Positions 1 through 5,678 of a DNA stretch of 7,630 nt are shown here, in pieces. Position numbers and translations under genes: made by a program. The DNA comes from Calditerrivibrio sp. (GTDB lineage: Bacteria; Chrysiogenota; Deferribacteres; Deferribacterales; Calditerrivibrionaceae). The notes below the pieces were generated by a model. That model saw only the letters and a program-made list of their open reading frames with translations. It searched no databases and had not been told where the DNA came from. Each line of letters opens with the position of its first letter. The stretch's first letter is position 1. The stretch covers positions 1-7,630 of the forward strand of contig JAIWOA010000129.1 in assembly GCA_020217115.1 (NCBI GenBank), in the 5' to 3' direction.

Positions 1-848
1 CCGGTGAAGAGGTTATGCTCGCTGTAAACAATATAGAAACCAATGGTAATCCCTTTGGTTTTGCCTATGCTTCCAGAGGGGATTGGAGTAAGGAGTTGAA
101 CGTTAGTAGATTGTCCGAAGGTGGTGACTTTGACATACTTTATTTTGTTGGCTGCTACGCTTCCTTTGATAAACGAAATATTGCTATAGCAAAAAGTTTT
201 ATAGATATATGTAAAATTGCTGGAGTAAAAGTTGGTATTCTGGGAAAAGAGGAAAAATGTTGTGGAGAACCTCTAAGAAAACTTGGGAATGAGTATCTTT
301 ACCAGACTATGGCCAATGAAAATATAGAAACATTTAAAAAATATGGTGTAAAGAAAATAGTGGTAACATGTCCGCACTGTTTTAATACGCTGGGAAGAGA
401 TTACAGGGAGCTTGGCCTTGATGCTGAGGTTATTCACCATACGCAGTACATCTTTGAATTGATAAATACTGGCAAAATAAAATTGGATAAAAAGCAGGCA
501 AATGTAACTTATCACGATTCTTGCTATATCGGCAGATATATGGGAATTTACGATGAACCCAGAGATATTCTTAATTTTGCTGGAGCTACAGTTATAGAGA
601 TGTCAAGAAATAGGGAAGATAGCTTTTGTTGTGGAGGTGGTGGAGGTAGAATATTTGTTGATGAAAAAGGTACAAAGATCTCTGCTGTAAGAGTAGACAT
701 GGCAGAACAGACAGGTACTGATACTATTGTGTCCAATTGTCCATTTTGTACTACGATGTTTGAAGATGGTTTGAAAGTTAGGTCATTGGATAACAAGATG
801 AAGGTTAAGGATATTTCAGAAATAGTTTTAGAAAGGGTAGTAAATTAG
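1..848 (+). CDS. ETF-linked (Fe-S) oxidoreductase with two CCG domains, 5'-truncated
   Basis: The gene is cut by the left edge: the frame is open from base 3 and the family motif ending NGNPFG followed by RGDW begins upstream of the first ATG at 15, so that ATG is internal. Numbering from that Met, two cysteine-rich CCG domains are visible. The first has C47, C82-C83 and the C119-P-H-C122 pair; the second has C170, C205-C206 followed by five glycines, and the C242-P-F-C245 pair. Both fit the CX31-39CCX35-36CX2C pattern of HdrB/HdrD-type proteins, which bind unusual Fe-S clusters. Full-length relatives carry an N-terminal membrane cytochrome-b-like domain and a 4Fe-4S ferredoxin domain, not visible here. 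In Bacillus (FadF) and in Geobacter and syntrophs (EtfAB:menaquinone oxidoreductase, EMO) such proteins pass electrons from reduced ETF to menaquinone. The ETF genes directly downstream support that role. It is not a glycolate or lactate oxidase subunit by context. Stop TAG 846-848. Confidence 0.88.
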   Translation, partial: GEEVMLAVNNIETNGNPFGFAYASRGDWSKELNVSRLSEGGDFDILYFVGCYASFDKRNIAIAKSFIDICKIAGVKVGILGKEEKCCGEPLRKLGNEYLYQTMANENIETFKKYGVKKIVVTCPHCFNTLGRDYRELGLDAEVIHHTQYIFELINTGKIKLDKKQANVTYHDSCYIGRYMGIYDEPRDILNFAGATVIEMSRNREDSFCCGGGGGRIFVDEKGTKISAVRVDMAEQTGTDTIVSNCPFCTTMFEDGLKVRSLDNKMKVKDISEIVLERVVN

Positions 849-862
849 GAGGTTTGTATGAA
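846..862 (+). repeat. 17-nt junction repeat, copy 1 (stop, ribosome site and start of etfB)
   Basis: This junction contains the stop TAG of the iron-sulfur oxidoreductase, an AGGAGG ribosome site (847-852) that overlaps the stop, and the ATG of the next gene after a 5-base spacer. The same 17 bases recur exactly at 1614-1630. The perfect, well-spaced ribosome site fixes the etfB start at 858 and suggests translational coupling. Confidence 0.8.
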
Positions 863-1616
863 TATATTAGTTTGTGTTAAGCAGGTAGCTGATATGGAGG
901 CAAAATTCAAAGTTGCTCCAGATGAAAAATGGTTTTTAGAGGATGATATCGCATTTAAAATGAATGAATACGATGAGTACGCTGTGGAAGAAGCTGTGAA
1001 ATTCAGGGAGAGTATGCCAGATTCTAATCTCATAGTACTTTCCATTGGTGCTGAAAGGGTAAAGGAGGCTATCAAAAAAGCTCTTGCAATGGGTTGTGAC
1101 AGTGGAGTTCATATAAAACATGATAAAGAGTATATGCTTGACTCTTACTCTAAAGCTTATGCAATCTATGAATATGCAAAGGATAAGAATTTTGACATCA
1201 TCTTTACAGGGATGCAATCTCAAGATAGGGGTTCTGCACAGGTTGGGATTATTCTGGCAGAGCTTTTGGGGATACCTTCAGTTAGCACTATTGTAAGTTT
1301 TAAGTATGAAAGTGGGGAAGTTGAGGTAAAAAGAGAGCTTGAAGGTGGGAAAAAAGGGGTAGTAAAACTTAAAACTCCTGCACTTTTTACCTGCCAGTTA
1401 GGTTTAAATACTCCAAGATATCCTACGTTACCAAATATAATGAAGGCCAAGAAAAAAAGTATTGAAGAGATTGAATTTAGTTATAGTGGCAATTTAGCTG
1501 AAACAGATAAAATTTATTTCCCTGAAAAGAAAGGTGGGGCTATGATTATTGAAGGTGACCCTAAGGAATTGGCACAAAAAGTTGTTGCTTTTTTGAAAGA
1601 TAATGGTCTTGCGTAG
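858..1616 (+). CDS. etfB: Electron transfer flavoprotein, beta subunit
   Basis: This 252-residue protein has the normal ETF beta length. It begins with the family start MNILVCVKQV and contains NEYDEYAVEEA (36-46), the nucleotide-binding loop GMQSQDRGSAQVG (118-130), the beta signature region VKRELEGG...TPALFT (157-178) and the recognition loop LNTPRYPTLPNIMKAKKK (183-200), which in characterised ETFs docks onto acyl-CoA dehydrogenases. With EtfA it forms a soluble FAD-containing heterodimer that takes electrons from acyl-CoA dehydrogenases. Here the likely acceptor is the CCG oxidoreductase encoded 9 bases upstream. The start at 858 is fixed by AGGAGG 5 bases before the ATG. Whether the beta subunit binds AMP (simple ETF) or a second FAD (bifurcating ETF) cannot be settled by eye; the beta-oxidation context favours a simple carrier, which is inference. 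Confidence 0.96.
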   Translation: MNILVCVKQVADMEAKFKVAPDEKWFLEDDIAFKMNEYDEYAVEEAVKFRESMPDSNLIVLSIGAERVKEAIKKALAMGCDSGVHIKHDKEYMLDSYSKAYAIYEYAKDKNFDIIFTGMQSQDRGSAQVGIILAELLGIPSVSTIVSFKYESGEVEVKRELEGGKKGVVKLKTPALFTCQLGLNTPRYPTLPNIMKAKKKSIEEIEFSYSGNLAETDKIYFPEKKGGAMIIEGDPKELAQKVVAFLKDNGLA

Positions 1617-1630
1617 GAGGTTTGTATGAA
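1614..1630 (+). repeat. 17-nt junction repeat, copy 2 (stop, ribosome site and start of etfA)
   Basis: Exact second copy of the 17 bases at 846-862. It comprises the TAG stop of etfB, AGGAGG at 1615-1620 overlapping that stop, and the etfA ATG at 1626 with its next two bases. Outside the 17 bases the two sites differ immediately (T versus G before, T versus A after). Confidence 0.8.
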
Positions 1631-2543
1631 AACTTTGTTAGTTGCTGAGTATAGAGAAAATAAATTACTGGAATCTATCTATGAGTGTTACGGTTTTACT
1701 AAACAGTTTGCTTCAGATATAGTTGTATTTGGTGTAGGTATTAGTAGTGATCTGCCACAATTTGACAGGAATGTAAAGTTCTACTTTGCTGATAGCTCTA
1801 AATATGGTGAATATAATCCAGATTTTCACAAAAGTCTCTTAATCAAAGTTATTGAAAAAGAAAAACCTGAGATTGTAATATTTTCTCACTCATCTTTTGG
1901 TTGGGATTTAGCACCGAGAATTTCAGCTTTGTTAAAAGCTCCTATGTTGACAGAAGTTGTAGAATATAAAGATGGAACTTTTGTCATGCCACTTTGTAAT
2001 AATAAATTGAGGCGGGTTGCTAAAACATCTGGTAGCCAGATTGTTATAACACTGCAGGGGGGAGCTGGGCAATCTGAGAAAGGTAGTGTTACCCCTGAAT
2101 TGGTGGATATCGATGCTGATGTAGTTTCAAAATATAATTTTGTAGGTTATGAAGAGGCTGAAAAAAAGGATGTGGATTTGACAAAGGCAAATATTATTGT
2201 TAGTGCTGGAAGAGGTGTTGGCAAGAAAGAAAATATATCAATAGTTGAATCGCTTGCAAATGCTCTTGGTGGAGAGCTTGGTTCTAGTAGACCTGTTGTG
2301 GATGCTGGATGGGTATCACATTCAAGGCAGGTTGGAACTACTGGTCAAACTGTCTCTCCGAAGCTTTATGTTGCCTGTGGCATCTCTGGAGCTATACAGC
2401 ACCTTGCAGGGATGAAAAAGTCTGAGAAAGTTATTGCAATAAATACTGACAAAGATGCCCCTATTGGGGAAGTGGCTGATCTGTTGGTTGTGGCAGATCT
2501 TAATCAGTTTATACCTGTATTGATCGAAAATTTAAAGAAGTGA
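1626..2543 (+). CDS. etfA: Electron transfer flavoprotein, alpha subunit
   Basis: This 305-residue protein is the FAD-binding partner of EtfB. The N-terminal half (about 1-185) is the alpha/beta domain shared with EtfB. The C-terminal half carries the FAD domain: SAGRGVGKKEN (193-203), SSRPVVDAGW (220-229) with R222 matching the flavin-contacting arginine of known ETFs, QVGTTGQTVSPKLY (235-248), and the alpha signature LYVACGISGAIQHLAGM (247-263) with H259. AINTDKDAPIGEVADL (271-286) is also typical. The length is near the usual 310-330. There is no extra N-terminal ferredoxin domain, unlike some clostridial EtfA proteins. The start is set by AGGAGG at 1615-1620, and the gap from etfB is 9 bases, so the subunits should be co-translated. 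TGA stop at 2541-2543. Confidence 0.96.
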   Translation: MKTLLVAEYRENKLLESIYECYGFTKQFASDIVVFGVGISSDLPQFDRNVKFYFADSSKYGEYNPDFHKSLLIKVIEKEKPEIVIFSHSSFGWDLAPRISALLKAPMLTEVVEYKDGTFVMPLCNNKLRRVAKTSGSQIVITLQGGAGQSEKGSVTPELVDIDADVVSKYNFVGYEEAEKKDVDLTKANIIVSAGRGVGKKENISIVESLANALGGELGSSRPVVDAGWVSHSRQVGTTGQTVSPKLYVACGISGAIQHLAGMKKSEKVIAINTDKDAPIGEVADLLVVADLNQFIPVLIENLKK

Positions 2544-2552
2544 GCGTAGGAT

Positions 2553-2852
2553 ATGGATGATATATTTGGGCAAATGATTGAATCTTATTCAGGGGATGAT
2601 TTGAATGCTGTTTATTACATGTCCATTGATGACAGCATCAAAAAGACTATAAAAATTAATGGTAGAAGCATTGAAATCATGGATGGTAAGCCAGATAATG
2701 CCGACTGTATTGTAAAAATGACTTCAGAACTTTTAAAGAAAGTCTGGTATGAAGGATATGTTCCCGGTATGAAGGAGATATTCTCTGGTGCGCTTAAAAC
2801 AAATAATCCTGAACTTTTATCCAGATTGTTCAGCTCGATTAAGAGGGGGTAA
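2553..2852 (+). CDS. Small SCP2-like lipid-binding domain protein
   Basis: This 99-residue protein looks like a stand-alone SCP2 (sterol carrier protein 2) fold. The visible core is a beta strand ADCIVKM (50-56), then a short helix and the motif GYVPGMKEIFSGALKTNN (68-85). This matches the family pattern in which an 'ADC.v.m' strand is followed by 'p..a...GklKv.gd'. No signal peptide or membrane segment is seen, so it should be cytoplasmic. SCP2 domains bind fatty acyl-CoA and other lipids in a hydrophobic tunnel; an acyl carrier role in this pathway is inference. Start choice: AGGA at 2548-2551 lies only one base before the ATG at 2553, closer than ideal. An in-frame ATG at 2574 would give a product seven residues shorter. 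The gap from etfA is 9 bases, and the stop is 3 bases before the next ATG. Confidence 0.7.
   Translation: MDDIFGQMIESYSGDDLNAVYYMSIDDSIKKTIKINGRSIEIMDGKPDNADCIVKMTSELLKKVWYEGYVPGMKEIFSGALKTNNPELLSRLFSSIKRG
2842..2849 (+). promoter_or_regulatory. Ribosome binding site inside the 3' end of the SCP2 gene
   Basis: The purine run AGAGGGGG lies within the last codons (Lys-Arg-Gly) of the SCP2-like gene and 6 bases before the ATG at 2856. It fixes the start of the oxidoreductase gene and indicates coupled translation across a 3-base gap. Confidence 0.65.
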
Positions 2853-2855
2853 TAT

Positions 2856-3821
2856 ATGAATACTGTTTTGACTAAGGAATTGAATATAAAGTATCCAATC
2901 ATTCAGGGTGGAATGATGTGGATATCAAAGCCAGAACTGGTGTCTGCCATTTCAAATGCAGGTTGTCTCGGAATACTTTCTGGACTTACCTATGAAACAC
3001 CAGAGCTATTATTTGATGCAATAAAAAGTACAAAAGAAATGACTGATAAATCATTTGGTGTAAATATAACGATGTTACCAACTCTGAGGCAGATAAATTA
3101 TGATGCCTACATCGATGTAATTATTGATAGTGGAGTAAAAATTGTAGAAACTGCAGGTAACAATCCAGAGGCTTTTATGCCGAAACTGAAAAAAAATAAT
3201 GTTAAGGTTATTCACAAATGTACTTCTGTGAAACATGCATTGAAGGCTGAGAAGATAGGATGTGATTTTGTCTCCATCGATGGTTTTGAGTGTGCAGGTC
3301 ATCCTGGAGAACTGGATGTGACATCATTAATACTTATACCCATTGCTGTGGATGCTTTAAAAATACCAGTAGTAGCATCAGGTGGTTTTGCTGATGGTAG
3401 AGGTCTTTTAGCTGCATTGAGTTTGGGAGCTTGTGGGGTAAACATGGGCACAAGATTTATGGCAACAAAAGAGGCTCCAATCCATGAGAATATCAAGAAG
3501 AGACTTGTTAAAGCTACAGAAAATGACACTATGCTGATAGAGAGGAGTCTGAAGAATACTATAAGGGTTTTGAGAAACAGACAGGCAGAATTGGTGGAAA
3601 AGATGGAAAAAGAGGGTAAGGGGCTGATGGAGTTGGCTCCTCTATTGAGCGGAATGAATGGTAAAAGGTGTCTTTTAGATGGTGATTATGATGGGTTTAT
3701 ATTCGGTTGTGGCCAGGCTGTGGGATTAGTAAGGGATATCCCTTCTGTTGCAGAGCTTGTTAAAAGAATTGTAGATGATGGGGTAAATTCTTTTAATAGG
3801 TTAAAAGAGATTATTGGATAA
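2856..3821 (+). CDS. NAD(P)H/FMN-dependent oxidoreductase, nitronate monooxygenase/FabK family
   Basis: This 321-residue TIM-barrel flavoprotein belongs to the 2-nitropropane dioxygenase family. In order: YPIIQGGMMWIS (13-24) at the first FMN-binding loop; SFGVNITML (66-74); an IHKCTS strand (119-124); DGFECAGHPGE (142-152) with H149 at the position of the catalytic histidine of FabK and nitronate monooxygenases; ASGGFADGRG (174-183) and GVNMGTRF (194-201) binding the FMN phosphate; and GQAVGLV (286-292) near the C terminus. The layout is close to that of streptococcal FabK enoyl-ACP reductase (about 324 aa). Members of this family oxidise nitronates or reduce enoyl thioesters; sequence alone does not say which. 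Lying between an SCP2-like gene and an acyl-CoA synthetase, an enoyl- or dienoyl-CoA substrate is plausible but is inference. It is a soluble protein with no signal peptide. The annotation 'nitronate monooxygenase' should be treated as a family name. Confidence 0.88.
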   Translation: MNTVLTKELNIKYPIIQGGMMWISKPELVSAISNAGCLGILSGLTYETPELLFDAIKSTKEMTDKSFGVNITMLPTLRQINYDAYIDVIIDSGVKIVETAGNNPEAFMPKLKKNNVKVIHKCTSVKHALKAEKIGCDFVSIDGFECAGHPGELDVTSLILIPIAVDALKIPVVASGGFADGRGLLAALSLGACGVNMGTRFMATKEAPIHENIKKRLVKATENDTMLIERSLKNTIRVLRNRQAELVEKMEKEGKGLMELAPLLSGMNGKRCLLDGDYDGFIFGCGQAVGLVRDIPSVAELVKRIVDDGVNSFNRLKEIIG

Positions 3822-3827
3822 AAAATA

Positions 3828-3841
3828 GGGAGGATGCCGTG
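3828..3841 (+). promoter_or_regulatory. Ribosome site deciding a GTG start, with an overlapping ATG-CCG-TGA
   Basis: GGGAGG (3828-3833) sits 5 bases before GTG at 3839, the start of the long acyl-CoA synthetase frame. An ATG at 3834 touches the ribosome site, has no spacer and reaches TGA at 3840 after one more codon, so it is not the gene start. The TGA overlaps the GTG start codon by two bases. Confidence 0.7.
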
Positions 3842-5665
3842 AGTGACAAAAAATATGGTTATGACACTATTGTTGAGATGTTTAAAGGAACAGTAGAAAA
3901 GTATCCAAAAAATATGGCTTTTGGTTACAAAAAAGGTGATCAGTTTGTTCATATACCATATACAAGGTACTACGAGCTTGTATTAATGATGGCAAGGGGT
4001 TTGAAAAAGATAGGGATTAAAAAGGGTGATAGAATTGCCATATTATCTGAAAATAGACCTGGATGGATAATCACAGATATGGCTATTCAGATGTGTGGAG
4101 CTATTACTGTTCCGATTTACCCTACAAACACCCCAGAAACTATAGAATATATACTTAACAACTCAGAGTCGAGGGCAATATTTATTTCAAATAAAATTCA
4201 ATTTGAAAAACTCTATTCTATAAAGGATAATATACCTACAGTGGAGTATGTTTTTTCCTTTGATAGATTTCTTAGTGACAAAAAATTACCTGTTTTTACT
4301 TTTCTGCAAATATCTGAGATATCCATAATGCTTACTGAAGAAGAAAAGGTGATGATAGAAAAGGGTATTGAGGAGATAAATCCTGAGGATGTGGCAACTA
4401 TAATCTATACTTCCGGGACTACTGGATTTCCAAAGGGTGTAATGCTTACACATAAAAATCTTATGTCTGAAGTCTATCTGGGTACGAGAAAGATTGAATT
4501 ATTAACTAATAAAGAGATTTTTCTAAGTTTCCTCCCTTTAAGTCATATTCTGGAAAGGAGTGTTGGATATTACATCCCTGTATACAATGGCTGTGAAATA
4601 GTCTTTGCAGAAAACATAGACAAAGTTGCTCAGAATATTTTAGAGGTGAATCCTACTTTGATGATAAGTGTTCCAAGACTTTTTGAGAAGATTTATTCAA
4701 GGGTTTATGAAAATGTTCATGCTATGTCGCCATTTAAGAAAAGTCTTTTCCATAAAGCTATAGAATTCGGAAGGTGGTATGTACACAAGAAACATGAGGA
4801 AAAGCAAGTAGATAGTTTGTCTGAAATAAAATATAAATTTTATGACAAACTTATATTTTCAAAAATACGCCAGAGATTTGGTACAAGATTTAAGGGATTT
4901 GTTTCCGGTGGAGCCCCCCTTGACAGAAATATTAACGAGTTTTTTTGGGCTATTGGTGTACAGGTGTATGAAGGTTATGGTTTGACAGAGACATCTCCTG
5001 GCATATGCATAAACTGTCCAAGTAAGGTAAAGATAGGTTCAGTAGGTACACCTTTTGAAGAAACAGAATTCAAAATAGCTGAAGATGGTGAGATTCTTGT
5101 AAAAGGTCCAATGATTATGAAGGGGTATTATAAAAATGCAGAGGCTACTAAAGAGGCTTTTGATGGGGAATGGTTCAAAACTGGTGATATAGGTGAGATA
5201 AGAGATGGCTTTATCTATATAGTTGACAGAAAAAAAGAGCTTATCGTTACGTCAGGAGGGAAAAATATTTCTCCACAGCATATCGAGAATGAGCTTAAAT
5301 TGGACAAATATATCTCCCAGGCTTATGTCCATGGTGACAAAAAACCTTATTTAGTAGCGCTACTTATACCTAATGTTGAGAGGCTTATAGAATTCGCTAA
5401 GGAGAAAGAATTAAATTATCTTGATCTGGCTGATCTGGCAAAGCATCCTGAGATCATAAAACTATTTAATGAAAGGGTTTCATTGGTAAATTCAAAGCTT
5501 GCAAAATATGAGACAATTAAAAGATTTGCCATTATTCCAACAGAATTTACTATAGAGGGTGGAGAGATAACCCCAACTCTAAAACTTAGAAGAAAAAATA
5601 TTTATAAGAAATATGAATCAATTATTGAATGTCTTTACAGTGACAACAACGAAAATTGTAGATAG
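3839..5665 (+). CDS. Long-chain fatty acid-CoA ligase (AMP-forming acyl-CoA synthetase)
   Basis: This 608-residue cytoplasmic enzyme converts fatty acid, ATP and CoA to acyl-CoA, AMP and PPi, feeding beta-oxidation. It has the full adenylate-forming motif set: the phosphate-binding loop YTSGTTGFPKG (190-200); FLPLSHILER (231-240), typical of long-chain members; YEGYGLTETSP (377-387), which binds adenine; GEWFKTGD (443-450) with the ribose-binding aspartate; the hinge DRKKELIVTSGGKNISP (463-479); and a C-terminal TPTLKLRRKN (578-587), the long-chain-type version of the catalytic-lysine motif. Length near 600 and these motifs match the long-chain family (FadD15/bubblegum-like) rather than acetyl-CoA synthetases. 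There is no transmembrane segment. The start is GTG at 3839, chosen by the GGGAGG site 5 bases upstream. The gap to the preceding stop is 17 bases, the widest in the window. Chain-length preference cannot be read from sequence. Confidence 0.93.
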   Translation: MSDKKYGYDTIVEMFKGTVEKYPKNMAFGYKKGDQFVHIPYTRYYELVLMMARGLKKIGIKKGDRIAILSENRPGWIITDMAIQMCGAITVPIYPTNTPETIEYILNNSESRAIFISNKIQFEKLYSIKDNIPTVEYVFSFDRFLSDKKLPVFTFLQISEISIMLTEEEKVMIEKGIEEINPEDVATIIYTSGTTGFPKGVMLTHKNLMSEVYLGTRKIELLTNKEIFLSFLPLSHILERSVGYYIPVYNGCEIVFAENIDKVAQNILEVNPTLMISVPRLFEKIYSRVYENVHAMSPFKKSLFHKAIEFGRWYVHKKHEEKQVDSLSEIKYKFYDKLIFSKIRQRFGTRFKGFVSGGAPLDRNINEFFWAIGVQVYEGYGLTETSPGICINCPSKVKIGSVGTPFEETEFKIAEDGEILVKGPMIMKGYYKNAEATKEAFDGEWFKTGDIGEIRDGFIYIVDRKKELIVTSGGKNISPQHIENELKLDKYISQAYVHGDKKPYLVALLIPNVERLIEFAKEKELNYLDLADLAKHPEIIKLFNERVSLVNSKLAKYETIKRFAIIPTEFTIEGGEITPTLKLRRKNIYKKYESIIECLYSDNNENCR

Positions 5666-5673
5666 AAAGGAGG
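5666..5673 (+). promoter_or_regulatory. Strong ribosome site for the FadN-type gene
   Basis: AAAGGAGG directly follows the TAG stop (5663-5665) of the acyl-CoA synthetase and lies 5 bases before the ATG at 5679. It fixes the start of the next gene, whose second residue onward matches a Rossmann-fold N terminus. Confidence 0.75.
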
Positions 5674-5678
5674 ATAGA

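Noticed and set aside
15..17. ATG at 15 as the true start of the first gene
   Set aside because: The frame is open to the edge before it, no ribosome site precedes it, and the conserved CCG-oxidoreductase stretch before NGNPFG continues upstream, so the gene is simply cut by the window.
548..796. Reverse-strand ORF with a run of prolines
   Set aside because: The proline run is the antisense of the five-glycine stretch after the second CC pair of the iron-sulfur protein.
3821..3838. Possible promoter or terminator in the gap before the acyl-CoA synthetase
   Set aside because: The gap is only 17 bases and consists of an A-rich run and the ribosome site. There is no inverted repeat and no room for -35 and -10 boxes outside coding sequence.
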